A stretch of DNA of 64,000 nucleotides from Muriiphilus sp048268845 (GCA_048268845.1 JBLWUQ010000015.1:1-64000), one strand, 5' to 3'; shown: positions 46,105 to 54,998, numbered from the stretch's first letter. Numbers and translations: made by a program. The notes: generated from the letters alone by a model not told the origin.

Positions 46105-47553
46105 ATGGTCGATCCGCGCCCCATCGCCTATGTCATCGGTCTTGTCGTCGCCGTCCTGGGTGTGGCGATGTTCGTGCCGATGCTGGTCGATCTCTACTAT
46201 GGCAGCCCCGATTGGGCGGTGTTCCTGCAGAGCGCGATGATCTCGATCGTCTTCGGCGGCTCGCTGGCGCTGGCCACCGCCAACACCTCCCGCGAGGGGT
46301 TGTCGATCCAGCAGATCTTCCTTCTGACGACGCTGGTCTGGATCGCGCTGCCGCTGTTCGGCGCGCTGCCCTTCATGATGAGCGTGGTCGACGCGCGTTT
46401 TGTCGATGCGATGTTCGAGGCGATGTCGGGCATGACCACCACCGGCTCGACGGTGTTCTCGGGGCTTGATGACATGCCAAGGGGCATCCTGTTGTGGCGC
46501 TCGATGCTGCAATGGTTCGGCGGCATCGGAATCATCGTGGTGGCGATGGTGTTCATGCCGGAACTGCGCGTCGGCGGGATGCAGATCTTCCGCTCCGAGG
46601 CCTTCGACACGATGGGCAAGGTGCTGCCCCGCGCGGTCGAGATCGCCGGGCGGATCAGCTGGATATATCTCGCGCTGACCATCGCCAACGTGCTGGCCTA
46701 TATCGTGGTCGGGATGACGCCGTTCGATGCGATCAACCATGCCTTCACCACGATGTCGACCGGCGGGTTTTCCACCCACGACGCCAGCATGGGGCTGTAT
46801 CAGGGCGCGCCGGAATATGTCGCCTCGGTGTTCATGATCCTGGCCAGCCTGCCCTTCGTGCGCTTCATCCAGCTTGCCGCGGGCACCGCGCGGCCGATCT
46901 TCACCGACCCGCAGGTGCGCGGCTATCTGACCTTCATCGTGTCGATCACGCTGGTTCTGGCGCTCTACCGCCTGATCGCCAACGGCGACCATTTCGAGCA
47001 CGGCATCCGCGAGGGGCTGTTCAACGCCGTCTCGATCATCTCCGGCACCGGTTATGCCAGTGTCGATTATCAGCTCTGGGGCGCGTTTCCGTTCGTCGCG
47101 TTCTTCTTTCTCGGGCTGGTCGGCGGCTGCGCCGGCTCGACCGCCTGTTCGGTCAAGATTTTCCGCTACCAGCTGCTGTTTGCCTCGGTGAAGGCGCAGA
47201 TCCGGGCGATCCATTCGCCGCATGGCGTGTTCGTGCCGCGCTATGGCGGGCGGCCGGTGGGCGAGGATGTGCTGTCCTCGGTGATGGCGTTCTTCGTGAT
47301 GTTCGTGGTCTCGCTCGGGGTCTTGTCGGTCGCGCTGGCGATGACCGGGCTCGATACCGTGACGGCGCTGTCAGGGGCGGCGACGGCGCTGGCCAATGTC
47401 GGCCCCGGTCTGGGCGACATCATCGGGCCTTCGGGCAATTTCGCCTCGCTCAACGACACCGCGAAATGGCTTCTGACGGCGGCGATGCTGATCGGGCGGC
47501 TCGAGCTCTTGTCGGTCTATGTGCTGTTCACCATGCGTTTCTGGCGCGACTAG
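46105..47553 (+). CDS. trkH: Trk-type potassium uptake protein TrkH
   Basis: The 482-residue integral membrane subunit of the Trk/Ktr potassium channel has about ten hydrophobic segments and four pore-loop repeats, seen in MSGMTTTGSTVFSGL, TMSTGGFSTHD, ISGTGYASVDYQLW and LANVGPGLGDI. The loops carry the conserved glycines of the selectivity filter. TrkA is not adjacent. No ribosome site of note was seen; the ATG choice rests on the usual N-terminus. The 197 bp between it and clpP hold the clpP promoter. Confidence 0.93.
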   Translation: MVDPRPIAYVIGLVVAVLGVAMFVPMLVDLYYGSPDWAVFLQSAMISIVFGGSLALATANTSREGLSIQQIFLLTTLVWIALPLFGALPFMMSVVDARFVDAMFEAMSGMTTTGSTVFSGLDDMPRGILLWRSMLQWFGGIGIIVVAMVFMPELRVGGMQIFRSEAFDTMGKVLPRAVEIAGRISWIYLALTIANVLAYIVVGMTPFDAINHAFTTMSTGGFSTHDASMGLYQGAPEYVASVFMILASLPFVRFIQLAAGTARPIFTDPQVRGYLTFIVSITLVLALYRLIANGDHFEHGIREGLFNAVSIISGTGYASVDYQLWGAFPFVAFFFLGLVGGCAGSTACSVKIFRYQLLFASVKAQIRAIHSPHGVFVPRYGGRPVGEDVLSSVMAFFVMFVVSLGVLSVALAMTGLDTVTALSGAATALANVGPGLGDIIGPSGNFASLNDTAKWLLTAAMLIGRLELLSVYVLFTMRFWRD

Positions 47554-47675
47554 GAGGCGCGGGGCGGGCGCCGCGGTGTGCGGACTGGGCGAAAACCGCC
47601 CCTGACAGGCGCGCCGCGTCAAGGGAATATCAACGATTCCGGTGCATCACGAAGGGCGAAAGACAGGCGCTCCCC

Positions 47676-47704
47676 TTGCAGCCCCCCGGAGGCGACACTA
47701 AGAT
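47676..47704 (+). promoter_or_regulatory. Promoter of clpP
   Basis: TTGCAG (47676-47681), a 17-base spacer and TAAGAT (47699-47704) fit a good sigma-70-type promoter about 46 bases before the clpP start. Confidence 0.6.
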
Positions 47705-47750
47705 TCCACCAACGGGCCTTGCCCGACACACCAATGCAAAGGCAGGCGAC

Positions 47751-48383
47751 ATGCGCGATCCCCTAGACACCTACATGAACACCCTCGTCCCGATGGTGGT
47801 CGAACAGACCAGCCGGGGCGAACGCGCCTATGACATCTTCTCGCGCCTGCTCAAGGAACGCATCATCTTCCTGACCGGCCCGGTGCATGACGGCATGTCC
47901 AGCCTGATCTGCGCCCAGCTTCTGTTTCTCGAGGCGGAAAATCCGTCGAAGGAAATCTCGATGTATATCAACTCGCCCGGCGGGGTCGTGACCTCGGGGC
48001 TGTCGATCTATGACACGATGCAGTATATCCGCCCCAAGATCTCGACGCTGGTGATCGGGCAGGCGGCCTCGATGGGGTCGCTCCTGCTGACCGGCGGCGA
48101 AAAGGGGATGCGCTACAGCCTGCCCAATTCGCGCATCATGGTGCACCAGCCCTCGGGCGGCTACCAGGGCCAGGCCACCGACATCATGATCCACGCGCAG
48201 GAGACGCAGAAGCTCAAGGACCGGTTGAACGAAATCTACGTCCGCCACACCGGCCAGAAGATGAAGGCCGTGGTCGACGCCCTCGAACGCGACAATTTCA
48301 TGAGCCCCGAGGACGCGAAGGACTGGGGTCTGATCGACGAGATCTTCGATCGCCGCGCGGCCGTCGAGGGTGACGGCAAGTGA
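47751..48383 (+). CDS. clpP: ATP-dependent Clp protease proteolytic subunit ClpP
   Basis: The 210-residue serine peptidase forms the tetradecameric barrel that degrades proteins fed by ClpX and ClpA. The catalytic triad is Ser107 (GQAASMGS), His132 (IMVHQPSGG) and an Asp near residue 181 (RDNFMSPEDAKDWGLID). The N-terminus carries a short propeptide-like extension before LVPMVVEQTSRGERAYDIFSRL. The ATG at 47751 has a GGCAGG ribosome site. It is 137 bp upstream of clpX, which has its own promoter. Confidence 0.97.
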   Translation: MRDPLDTYMNTLVPMVVEQTSRGERAYDIFSRLLKERIIFLTGPVHDGMSSLICAQLLFLEAENPSKEISMYINSPGGVVTSGLSIYDTMQYIRPKISTLVIGQAASMGSLLLTGGEKGMRYSLPNSRIMVHQPSGGYQGQATDIMIHAQETQKLKDRLNEIYVRHTGQKMKAVVDALERDNFMSPEDAKDWGLIDEIFDRRAAVEGDGK

Positions 48384-48419
48384 TCTGTTGCCGCCCTGCC
48401 GCAGGGTGGAATTTTCGCG

Positions 48420-48448
48420 TTGTGCCGACCATACCCGTGGCCTAGTCT
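48420..48448 (+). promoter_or_regulatory. Promoter of clpX
   Basis: TTGTGC (48420-48425), a 17-base spacer and TAGTCT (48443-48448) lie about 72 bases before the clpX ATG, suggesting an independent promoter besides readthrough from clpP. Confidence 0.5.
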
Positions 48449-48520
48449 TGGGTCACGGGCACGAAAAGGGCCTTGCGAGGTCGAACAGGAATGGGGCACG
48501 CACCCCAGGGAAACGACGAT

Positions 48521-49801
48521 ATGGCGAACAATTCCTCCTCGGGCGGTGACAGCAAGAACACCCTCTATTGCTCGTTCTGCGGCAAGAGCCAGCACGAGGT
48601 GCGCAAGCTGATTGCGGGACCGACGGTCTTCATCTGCGACGAATGCGTCGAGCTTTGCATGGACATCATCCGCGAGGAGACCAAGGGCTCGGGGATCAAG
48701 TCGACCGATGGCGTGCCGACACCGCAGGAAATCTGCGACGTGCTCGACGATTACGTGATCGGCCAGTTCCACGCCAAGCGGGTGCTGTCGGTGGCGGTGC
48801 ACAACCACTACAAGCGGCTCAATCACGCGGCGAAGGCCGGCGACGATATCGAGTTGTCGAAATCGAACATCCTCCTGATCGGCCCGACCGGCTGCGGCAA
48901 GACGCTTCTGGCCCAGACGTTGGCGCGCATCCTCGATGTGCCCTTCACCATGGCCGACGCGACCACGCTGACCGAGGCGGGCTATGTCGGCGAGGATGTG
49001 GAAAACATCATCCTCAAGCTGCTGCAGGCCTCGGAATACAACGTCGAGCGCGCCCAGCGCGGCATCGTCTACATCGACGAGGTCGACAAGATCACGCGCA
49101 AGTCCGACAACCCCTCGATCACCCGCGACGTGTCGGGCGAGGGCGTGCAGCAGGCGCTTCTGAAGATCATGGAGGGCACCGTTGCTTCCGTGCCGCCGCA
49201 GGGCGGGCGCAAGCATCCGCAGCAGGAATTCCTGCAGGTCGACACCACCAACATCCTGTTCATCTGCGGCGGCGCCTTCTCCGGGCTCGAGAAGATCATC
49301 GCGCAGCGCGGCAAGGGGTCTGCGATCGGCTTCGGCGCGGACGTGAAGGACGAAACCAGCCGTGGCGTCGGCGAGCTGTTCGGCGAGCTGGAGCCGGAAG
49401 ACCTGCTGAAATTCGGCCTTATCCCGGAATTCGTCGGCCGCCTGCCGGTGATCGCGACGCTGACCGACCTCGACGAAGAGGCGCTGGTGACGATCCTGAC
49501 CCAGCCCAAGAACGCGCTGGTGAAACAGTATCAGCGGCTATTCGAGATCGAGAACGCCGAACTGACTTTCACCGAGGATGCGCTGGTCGCCATCGCCAAG
49601 CGGGCGATCGCGCGCAAGACCGGCGCGCGCGGGCTCCGGTCGATCATGGAGGATATCCTGCTCGACACGATGTTCGACCTGCCCAGCCTCGAGAACGTCG
49701 ATGAGGTCGTGGTCAACGAGGAAGCCGTCGTGTCCGACGCGAAACCGCTGATCATCTACAGCGATTCGGCGGCGGCCAAGGGCGGCGCTTCGGCGGGCTG
49801 A
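48521..49801 (+). CDS. clpX: ATP-dependent Clp protease ATP-binding subunit ClpX
   Basis: The 426-residue AAA+ unfoldase recognises tagged substrates and hands them to ClpP. The N-terminal C4 zinc-binding domain is visible (YCSFCGKSQHEV with FICDECVELC, residues 16-45). The AAA module has Walker A GPTGCGKT near 121-128, VYIDEVDKI as Walker B, a GYVG pore loop (EAGYVGEDVE) and an RKH-like segment. The IGF-loop (GKGSAIGFGA) that docks on ClpP is present. The ATG at 48521 was preferred to an upstream one because MANNSSSGGDSKNTLYC is the standard beginning. Confidence 0.98.
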   Translation: MANNSSSGGDSKNTLYCSFCGKSQHEVRKLIAGPTVFICDECVELCMDIIREETKGSGIKSTDGVPTPQEICDVLDDYVIGQFHAKRVLSVAVHNHYKRLNHAAKAGDDIELSKSNILLIGPTGCGKTLLAQTLARILDVPFTMADATTLTEAGYVGEDVENIILKLLQASEYNVERAQRGIVYIDEVDKITRKSDNPSITRDVSGEGVQQALLKIMEGTVASVPPQGGRKHPQQEFLQVDTTNILFICGGAFSGLEKIIAQRGKGSAIGFGADVKDETSRGVGELFGELEPEDLLKFGLIPEFVGRLPVIATLTDLDEEALVTILTQPKNALVKQYQRLFEIENAELTFTEDALVAIAKRAIARKTGARGLRSIMEDILLDTMFDLPSLENVDEVVVNEEAVVSDAKPLIIYSDSAAAKGGASAG

Positions 49802-49822
49802 CCATCGGCACGGGACATTCGG

Positions 49823-49849
49823 AAAGGCGCCCTTGTCGGGCGCCTTTTT
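49823..49849 (+). terminator. Intrinsic terminator of clpX
   Basis: AAAGGCGCCC (49823-49832) pairs with GGGCGCCTTT (49838-49847) across a five-base loop, with a T-run at the end. It lies 21 bases after the clpX stop. Confidence 0.92.
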
Positions 49850-49946
49850 CGTTGGCGGCATGGCCCGGCGGCAGAACCCTGCCGAAAGGGCTTGCGAAGC
49901 GGTCCCGCAAATCGTCTCGTCAGGACCTGACAGCAAAGGACAAACC

Positions 49947-50342
49947 ATGCCCCGCACCCTGATTTCATCCGGCTCGCCGTTCGAGGCCCAGATCGGCTAT
50001 TCCCGCGCCGTGGTGCAGGACGGCTGGGTCTTCGTCGCGGGCACGACCGGCTATGACTACGCCACGATGCGGATGCCCGAGGCGGTTGCCGATCAGTGCC
50101 GCAACGCGCTGGCGACCATCGGGCGCGCGCTGGCCGAGGCCGGTGCCAGCCTCGCCGACGTCGCGAGGGTGCGCTACATCCTGCCCGATGCCGCCGATTT
50201 CGAACCCTGCTGGCCCGTGCTGCGCGAGGTCTTCGAAGAGGTGCGCCCGGCCGCGACGATGATCGTGGCCGGCCTGATGACCCCCGAGATGAAGATCGAG
50301 ATCGAAGTGACCGCGCGGCTTCCCGCTCCTCGGGCGGGTTGA
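49947..50342 (+). CDS. RidA/YjgF-family protein
   Basis: The 131-residue protein belongs to the RidA family, whose members destroy reactive enamine/imine intermediates. It begins LISSGSPFEAQIGYSRAVV and keeps GWVFVAGTTGYDY, RVRYILPDAADFEPCWPVL and the end ATMIVAGLMTPEMKIEIEVTA. The Arg of the classical site (R105-like region in RPAATMIV) is present in VRPAATMIVAG. The ATG has an AAAGGA ribosome site. It stands alone between clpX and the NDUFA12 gene. The exact substrate is not known. Confidence 0.88.
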   Translation: MPRTLISSGSPFEAQIGYSRAVVQDGWVFVAGTTGYDYATMRMPEAVADQCRNALATIGRALAEAGASLADVARVRYILPDAADFEPCWPVLREVFEEVRPAATMIVAGLMTPEMKIEIEVTARLPAPRAG

Positions 50343-50419
50343 CCGCCACGGCGCCGGTTTCGGACTGGACCTCGGGGCGCGCTTGCGCCATATGGGGGCG
50401 GAACAACGCGGAGGCTCCG

Positions 50420-50794
50420 ATGCGCTTCATTCTCTCGCTTCTGACCTGGTGGCATGCCGAAACGCTGGGCACGCGCCTGTTCACCTGGCGGCGGGGCGTT
50501 CTGGTCGGCAAGGACGATGCCGGCAACAAGTTCTACCGCTCGCGCGACGACAAGCGCCGCTGGGTGATCTTCGCCGGCGAGCCCGAGGGCAGCCGCGTCA
50601 GCCCCGACTGGCATGGCTGGCTGCATCACACCTTCGACGAGAACCCGGCTGAAAACCCGCTGACCCACAAGACCTGGGAAAAGCCGCATCACATGAACCT
50701 GACCGGCACCCCGGAGGCCTATGTTCCGGCCGGTTCGCTGCGCCGCCCGCTTCCGGTTGCGCGCAGCGACTACGAGGCCTGGCAGCCGGAATAG
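50420..50794 (+). CDS. NADH:ubiquinone oxidoreductase subunit NDUFA12
   Basis: The 124-residue supernumerary complex I subunit is found in alphaproteobacteria and mitochondria. Visible blocks: MRFILSLLTWWHAETLGTRLF, GVLVGKDDAGNKFYRSRDDKRRWVIF, DWHGWLHHTFDENP and WEKPHHMNLTGTPEAYVP. It has no membrane segment and probably sits on the matrix-facing (cytoplasmic) arm. The ATG has a GGAGG ribosome site. It is followed by mlaD after 7 bp, so they are probably one transcript. Confidence 0.93.
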   Translation: MRFILSLLTWWHAETLGTRLFTWRRGVLVGKDDAGNKFYRSRDDKRRWVIFAGEPEGSRVSPDWHGWLHHTFDENPAENPLTHKTWEKPHHMNLTGTPEAYVPAGSLRRPLPVARSDYEAWQPE

Positions 50795-50801
50795 GCGTGC
50801 C

Positions 50802-51251
50802 ATGACCACCGCAACCACCAGACCCAGCGAGATCGTGACCGGCGCCGCCGTCGTGGCGCTGGCGCTTGGCTTCGGGCTTTATGCCGCGGGGATCGTCGGC
50901 GGCAGCGTTCCCGGCATCGCCTATTCGGCCTCGTTCGAATCCGCGCAGGGCGTCAGTGCCGGCACCGATATCCGGCTTGCCGGCGTCAAGGTCGGCCAGA
51001 TCACCGGCATCGCGCTGAACCCGAAAACCTATCGCGCCGAGACCGATTTCACCGTCAGCCCGGAGCTTGACCTGCCCGAGGACACCCGCGTCGCGGTGGC
51101 CTGCGAGGGGCTTCTGGGTGGCACCTATGTCGAGCTTCTGCCCGGCAAATCGCCCTTCAAGCTCGCCCCTGGCGCCGAGATCCGCGACACGCGCAGTTCG
51201 GTCGGGGTGGTCGACCTGTTGATGCGCGCCTTCGACGGCGGCGGGCGGTGA
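50802..51251 (+). CDS. mlaD: MlaD-type outer membrane lipid asymmetry protein (MCE domain)
   Basis: The 149-residue protein has one N-terminal membrane segment (VTGAAVVALALGFGLYAAGI, residues 12-31) and one MCE domain: YSASFESAQGVSAGTDIRLAGVKVGQIT, then TRVAVACEGLLGGTYVELLPG. MCE proteins such as MlaD carry phospholipids between membranes. The C-terminal part STRSSVGVVDLLMRAF-like (TRSSVGVVDLLMRAF) is conserved in Mla proteins. The other mla genes are not here. The stop overlaps the next gene by four bases. Confidence 0.9.
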   Translation: MTTATTRPSEIVTGAAVVALALGFGLYAAGIVGGSVPGIAYSASFESAQGVSAGTDIRLAGVKVGQITGIALNPKTYRAETDFTVSPELDLPEDTRVAVACEGLLGGTYVELLPGKSPFKLAPGAEIRDTRSSVGVVDLLMRAFDGGGR

Positions 51252-51763
51252 GCATGTTGCGCGCCGGTCTTCTTGCCGCTCTGGTCGCGCTGGCCCAGCC
51301 GGGCCTCGGGCAGATCGTCGTGATCCCGCTCGATCCGGTCGATCCCGGTCAGGTGGTGATCCCCGGACCGGCCGAGGGTGACGACACCTTCACCCTGACC
51401 CCGCTGCCGCCGCGCGATCCGGGTTCGGTGGTGGGCGAGGACGTGACCACCATCGAGGAAGACGAGGTGACGCAGGGCACCGGCGCCATGCTGCGGGGAC
51501 TGGACAAGCTCGCGGGCACGACCGTCGACATTCCGCTGACCAAGGGCGAAACCGGCGGTCTGGGCTGGCTTCAGATCACCCTGGCCGAGTGCCGCTATCC
51601 CGTCGACAACCCGGCGGGTGATGCCTATGCGTGGCTGGTGATCCGCGAGAACAACGCCGAAGTGCCGATCTTCGAGGGCTGGATGATCGCCTCGTCACCG
51701 GCGCTCTCGGCGCTCGATCACTCGCGCTTCGACGTCTGGGTCAAGAGCTGCACCACCGAGTGA
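51248..51763 (+). CDS. DUF2155 family periplasmic protein
   Basis: The product (171 residues from GTG 51248; an ATG at 51254 is also possible) has a signal peptide ending around ARPGLGQ. Residues 60-170 carry DUF2155: GLGWLQITLAECRYPVDNPAGDAYAWL and SALDHSRFDVWVKSC, with two likely disulfide cysteines. The function of the family is unknown, but it is very often found with mlaD and aat in Rhodobacteraceae. Its end overlaps the convergent aat gene by 46 bp, an uncommonly deep overlap. Confidence 0.9.
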   Translation: MSMLRAGLLAALVALAQPGLGQIVVIPLDPVDPGQVVIPGPAEGDDTFTLTPLPPRDPGSVVGEDVTTIEEDEVTQGTGAMLRGLDKLAGTTVDIPLTKGETGGLGWLQITLAECRYPVDNPAGDAYAWLVIRENNAEVPIFEGWMIASSPALSALDHSRFDVWVKSCTTE

Positions 51764-52371
51764 GGGTCGGGCAGCGGGCGCGACAGGATCTCGGCATTGC
51801 CGTGCGACAGCGCCTCGTCCAGCAGTTCGTGATAGCGCGCGCGCGGGATTTCCTCGGCGCCAAGGCTGGCCAGATGGTCGGTGAGGAACTGGGTGTCGAA
51901 CAGCACGTAGCCGGTGGCCTTCAGGTGCGCGACCAGCGTGGCCAGCGCGACCTTCGAGGCATCGGTGCGGGTCGAGAACATGCTCTCGCCAAAGAACGCC
52001 CGCCCCAGCGACACGCCGTAGACGCCGCCGACCAGCACGTCGCCCTCCCATGCCTCGATCGAATGGGCATGGCCCAGACGGTGCAGCGCGAAATAGCCGC
52101 GAAAGATGGCGTCGTTGATCCAGGTCTCGTCCCGGTCGGCGCATCCGCGCACCACGTCCTCGAACGCCATGTCGAGCGACAGGTCGAACGGCTTGCGCAG
52201 GATCGTCCGGCGCAGCGAGCGTGACAGGTGAAAGCGGTCGAGCGGCAGGACGCCGCGCAGCTTGGGATCGACCCAGAACACCCGGGGATCGTCGCGCCCT
52301 TCGGACATCGGGAACACCCCGGCGGCATAGGCGCGCAACAGAAGATCGGGGCTGAGCCGGGTCGTCTGCAC
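51718..52371 (-). CDS. aat: Leucyl/phenylalanyl-tRNA--protein transferase
   Basis: The 217-residue enzyme adds Leu or Phe to the N-terminus of proteins beginning with Arg or Lys, marking them for ClpS/ClpA/ClpP. Family blocks: SPDLLLRAYAAGVFPM, FWVDPKLRGVLPLDRFHLSRSLR, ETWINDAIFRGYFALHRLGHAHSIEAW, VGGVYGVSLGRAFFGESMFS and KVALATLVAHLKATGYVLFDTQF. The start is GTG, one base after the accC stop, so translation may be coupled to accC. It overlaps DUF2155 by 46 bp at the 3' end. Confidence 0.94.
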   Translation of the reverse strand: MQTTRLSPDLLLRAYAAGVFPMSEGRDDPRVFWVDPKLRGVLPLDRFHLSRSLRRTILRKPFDLSLDMAFEDVVRGCADRDETWINDAIFRGYFALHRLGHAHSIEAWEGDVLVGGVYGVSLGRAFFGESMFSTRTDASKVALATLVAHLKATGYVLFDTQFLTDHLASLGAEEIPRARYHELLDEALSHGNAEILSRPLPDPHSVVQLLTQTSKRE

Positions 52372-52372
52372 G

Positions 52373-53719
52373 CTAGCCCATGTTCTGTTCCAGCCAGCGC
52401 TCCAGCCAGTGGATGTCGTAGGTGCCGGCGATGATGTCGGGCTCCTGCAACAGGGCGTGAAACAGCGGCACGGTGGTTTCGACGCCGTCGACGATCAACT
52501 CGCCCAGCGCACGCGACAACCGCGACAGCGCCTCGGGCCGGTCGCGGCCATGCACGATCAACTTGCCGATCAGGCTGTCGTAATAGGGCGGGATCGTGTA
52601 GCCGTCGTAAAGCGCGGAATCCATCCTGACCCCAAGCCCGCCGGGCGCGTGGTATTGCGTGATCTTGCCGGGGCAGGGCGTGAAATTCGGCAGTTTCTCG
52701 GCGTTGATGCGGATCTCGATGGCGTGGCCGGATACCTCGAGGTCGGACTGCGTGAAGGACATCGGCAACCCCTCGGCCACGCGGATCTGTTCGCGCATCA
52801 GATCGACGCCGAATATCGCCTCGGTCACGGGGTGCTCGACCTGCAGCCGGGTGTTCATCTCGATGAAATAGAAGTCGCCGTTCTCATAGAGAAACTCGAT
52901 CGTTCCCGCACCGGAATAGCCCATCTGGGCAATCGCCCTGGCGCAGATCCCGCCGATCTCGGCGCGCTGCTCGGCGGTGATCGTCGGGCCGGGGGCCTCC
53001 TCGAATACCTTCTGGTGGCGGCGTTGCAGCGAACAATCCCGCTCGCCCAGATGCACGCCGCCGCCCTTGCCGTCGCCAAACACCTGCACTTCGATATGAC
53101 GCGGGGTCTGGAGGTATTTCTCCATATAGACCTCGTCATTGCCGAAGGCGGCTTTCGACTCGGTGCGGGCGGTGCGGAAGGCGTTCTGCAACTCGGCCTC
53201 GGTATTGGCGACCTTCATGCCGCGCCCGCCGCCGCCAGCGGTGGCCTTGATGATGACCGGATAGCCCATCTCGGCCGCCATGGTCTTCGCGGTGTCGTAA
53301 TCGGGCACGCCGCCAGCCGAGCCCGGCACCACCGGGATGCCCAGCGCCTTGGCGGTTTCCTTGGCGGTGATCTTGTCGCCCATCATGCGGATATGCTCGG
53401 CCGAGGGGCCGATGAAGGTCAGGCCGTGATCCTCGACGATCTGCACGAACTTGGCGTTCTCCGACAGAAAGCCATAGCCCGGATGGATCGCCTGCGCGCC
53501 GGTGATCTCGCAGGCCGCGATGATGGCGGGGATCGACAGATAGCTGTCGGTGCTCGGCGGCGGGCCGATGCAGACGCTTTCGTCGGCCATGCGCACATGC
53601 ATCGCGTCGGTGTCGGCGGTGGAGTGGACGGCGACCGTCTTGATCCCCATCTCGCGCGCCGCACGGATGACGCGAAGTGCAATCTCGCCCCTGTTGGCGA
53701 TCAGGATCTTGTCAAACAT
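52373..53719 (-). CDS. accC: Acetyl-CoA carboxylase biotin carboxylase subunit AccC
   Basis: The 448-residue enzyme carboxylates the biotin on AccB with bicarbonate and ATP. It begins MFDKILIANRGEIALRVIRA and contains the ATP-grasp loop ATAGGGGRGMKV, the substrate region RDCSLQRRHQKVFEEAP and the EMNTRLQVEHPVTE motif with catalytic Glu/Arg. Length is normal. It follows accB by 15 bp in the same operon, upstream of aat. The carboxyltransferase genes accA and accD are elsewhere. Confidence 0.97.
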   Translation of the reverse strand: MFDKILIANRGEIALRVIRAAREMGIKTVAVHSTADTDAMHVRMADESVCIGPPPSTDSYLSIPAIIAACEITGAQAIHPGYGFLSENAKFVQIVEDHGLTFIGPSAEHIRMMGDKITAKETAKALGIPVVPGSAGGVPDYDTAKTMAAEMGYPVIIKATAGGGGRGMKVANTEAELQNAFRTARTESKAAFGNDEVYMEKYLQTPRHIEVQVFGDGKGGGVHLGERDCSLQRRHQKVFEEAPGPTITAEQRAEIGGICARAIAQMGYSGAGTIEFLYENGDFYFIEMNTRLQVEHPVTEAIFGVDLMREQIRVAEGLPMSFTQSDLEVSGHAIEIRINAEKLPNFTPCPGKITQYHAPGGLGVRMDSALYDGYTIPPYYDSLIGKLIVHGRDRPEALSRLSRALGELIVDGVETTVPLFHALLQEPDIIAGTYDIHWLERWLEQNMG

Positions 53720-53734
53720 GGCCAGCCTCCCGGC

Positions 53735-54223
53735 CTATTCGATGATCATCAGGGGCGCGCCGAACTCGACCGGCGCGCCGTCTTCGACGAGGATGCGCTT
53801 GACGGTGCCGGCATGCGGCGCCGGGATCTGGTTCATCGTCTTCATCGCCTCGACGATCAGCACGGTATCACCCTCGGCCACGCTGTCGCCGACCTTGACG
53901 AAGGGCGGCGTGCCGGGTTCGGCCTGCATGTAGACCGTGCCCACCATCGGCGAGGTCACGATGCCGGGGTGGCTGATGGGGTCGCCGTCACCGGACGACG
54001 CCGCCACCGGGGCGGCGGCTGGCGCCGCCGCGACGGGGGCTGCGGCAGCCGGGGCCGCGACCATCTGGGTCTGCACCGGAACGCCTCGGCTGACAAAGAC
54101 GTTGAGCTTGTCGTCCTCGCTGTAGGTCCGCTTGACCTGGATCTCGTTGAGATCGCTTTCGCGCAGCAGTTCGGCAAGGGCCTTGATGAAGGCCACGTCG
54201 GTTTCTCGGGTGTTATCGGTCAT
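53735..54223 (-). CDS. accB: Acetyl-CoA carboxylase biotin carboxyl carrier protein AccB
   Basis: The 162-residue carrier protein accepts biotin on Lys128 in VEAMKTMNQI, within the C-terminal swinging domain (about 88-162). The linker at residues 45-80 is rich in Ala, Pro and Val (VAAPAAAAPVAAAPAAAPV), typical of the mobile arm. The N-terminal part is a helix used in complex assembly. The ATG has no clear strong ribosome site beyond GACGCC. A promoter candidate (minus strand) is 60 bases upstream. Confidence 0.97.
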   Translation of the reverse strand: MTDNTRETDVAFIKALAELLRESDLNEIQVKRTYSEDDKLNVFVSRGVPVQTQMVAAPAAAAPVAAAPAAAPVAASSGDGDPISHPGIVTSPMVGTVYMQAEPGTPPFVKVGDSVAEGDTVLIVEAMKTMNQIPAPHAGTVKRILVEDGAPVEFGAPLMIIE

Positions 54224-54282
54224 GGCGTCCTCGACATTTGCCTTAGGTCCCGCCTGGCGCGGGACGCCCGCGGGTTTGCACG

Positions 54283-54310
54283 CTTATAGGCAGTCGGGCG
54301 GCGAGTTGAA
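54283..54310 (-). promoter_or_regulatory. Candidate promoter of accBC
   Basis: On the minus strand TTCAAC (54305-54310), a 16-base spacer and TATAAG (54283-54288) lie 60 bases before the accB ATG. The match is moderate. Confidence 0.4.
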
Positions 54311-54350
54311 AGCGTGACTTTGCGGCGGGCCGGGGTCATTCGGGGGCGGC

Positions 54351-54998
54351 TCAGGCGTCCGCCGCACGCTCGACCGCGCTGCCCAGAGGCGTCAGCGCGG
54401 CGCGAAACAGGTGATCGAGAAACGCCGCCGCACCGTCGTAATGCGCGTCGCCCTCGGGTGCCAGGATGCCGCGCACCTGGGCGTCGAAATCGGCGTAATG
54501 CTGCGTCGTCGCCCAGATCGAGAAGATCAGGTGATGCGGATCGACCGCCGCGATCATCCCGGTTTCGGCCCAGCCGCGGATCACCTTGGCCTTCTCGTCC
54601 ACCAGCGTTTTCAGCGGCCCGGTGATCATCGGCATGATCCGGGGCGCACCCTGCACGATCTCGTTGGCAAAGAGCCGGCTTTCGCGCGGCATCTCGCGCG
54701 CCATGTCGAGCTTGCGCAGCACATAGGCAAGGATCTCGTCCACCGCGTCGCCATCGGGGTCGAGCGCGCGCAGGGGTTCGAGCCAGTCGTCCATCAGATC
54801 GGACAGGAGTGCTACGTGAATCGCCTCTTTCGACTGGTAGTAATAGAGCACATTGGGCTTGGACAGCCCGGCCTCGGCGGCGATCTGGTCAAGCGTCGCG
54901 CCGCGAAACCCGTGCTGCGAGAACACCTCGAGCGCGGCCTCGAGAATGGCAGCCCGGTTGCGGGCCTGAATTCTGGTTGTCGGCCGGGTGTCCGGCAT
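54351..54998 (-). CDS. TetR-family regulator, RutR-like
   Basis: The 215-residue regulator has an N-terminal TetR helix-turn-helix (residues 15-60: AAILEAALEVFSQHGFRGATLDQIAAEAGLSKPN-type block, ending LYYYQSKEAI) and a RutR-type ligand domain (LDMAREMPRESRLFANEIVQGAP is distinctive). RutR of Escherichia coli senses uracil, and this protein may sense another small molecule. It is divergent from the thiolase and bdhA genes with a 188-bp intergenic region holding an operator candidate. It could control the 3-hydroxybutyrate/thiolase genes, but this is an inference. Confidence 0.9.
   Translation of the reverse strand: MPDTRPTTRIQARNRAAILEAALEVFSQHGFRGATLDQIAAEAGLSKPNVLYYYQSKEAIHVALLSDLMDDWLEPLRALDPDGDAVDEILAYVLRKLDMAREMPRESRLFANEIVQGAPRIMPMITGPLKTLVDEKAKVIRGWAETGMIAAVDPHHLIFSIWATTQHYADFDAQVRGILAPEGDAHYDGAAAFLDHLFRAALTPLGSAVERAADA

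Noticed and set aside
52409..54289. A 626-codon plus-strand frame opposite accC and accB.
   Set aside because: It is the complement of two highly conserved genes and has the usual His/Asp/Arg-rich shadow composition.
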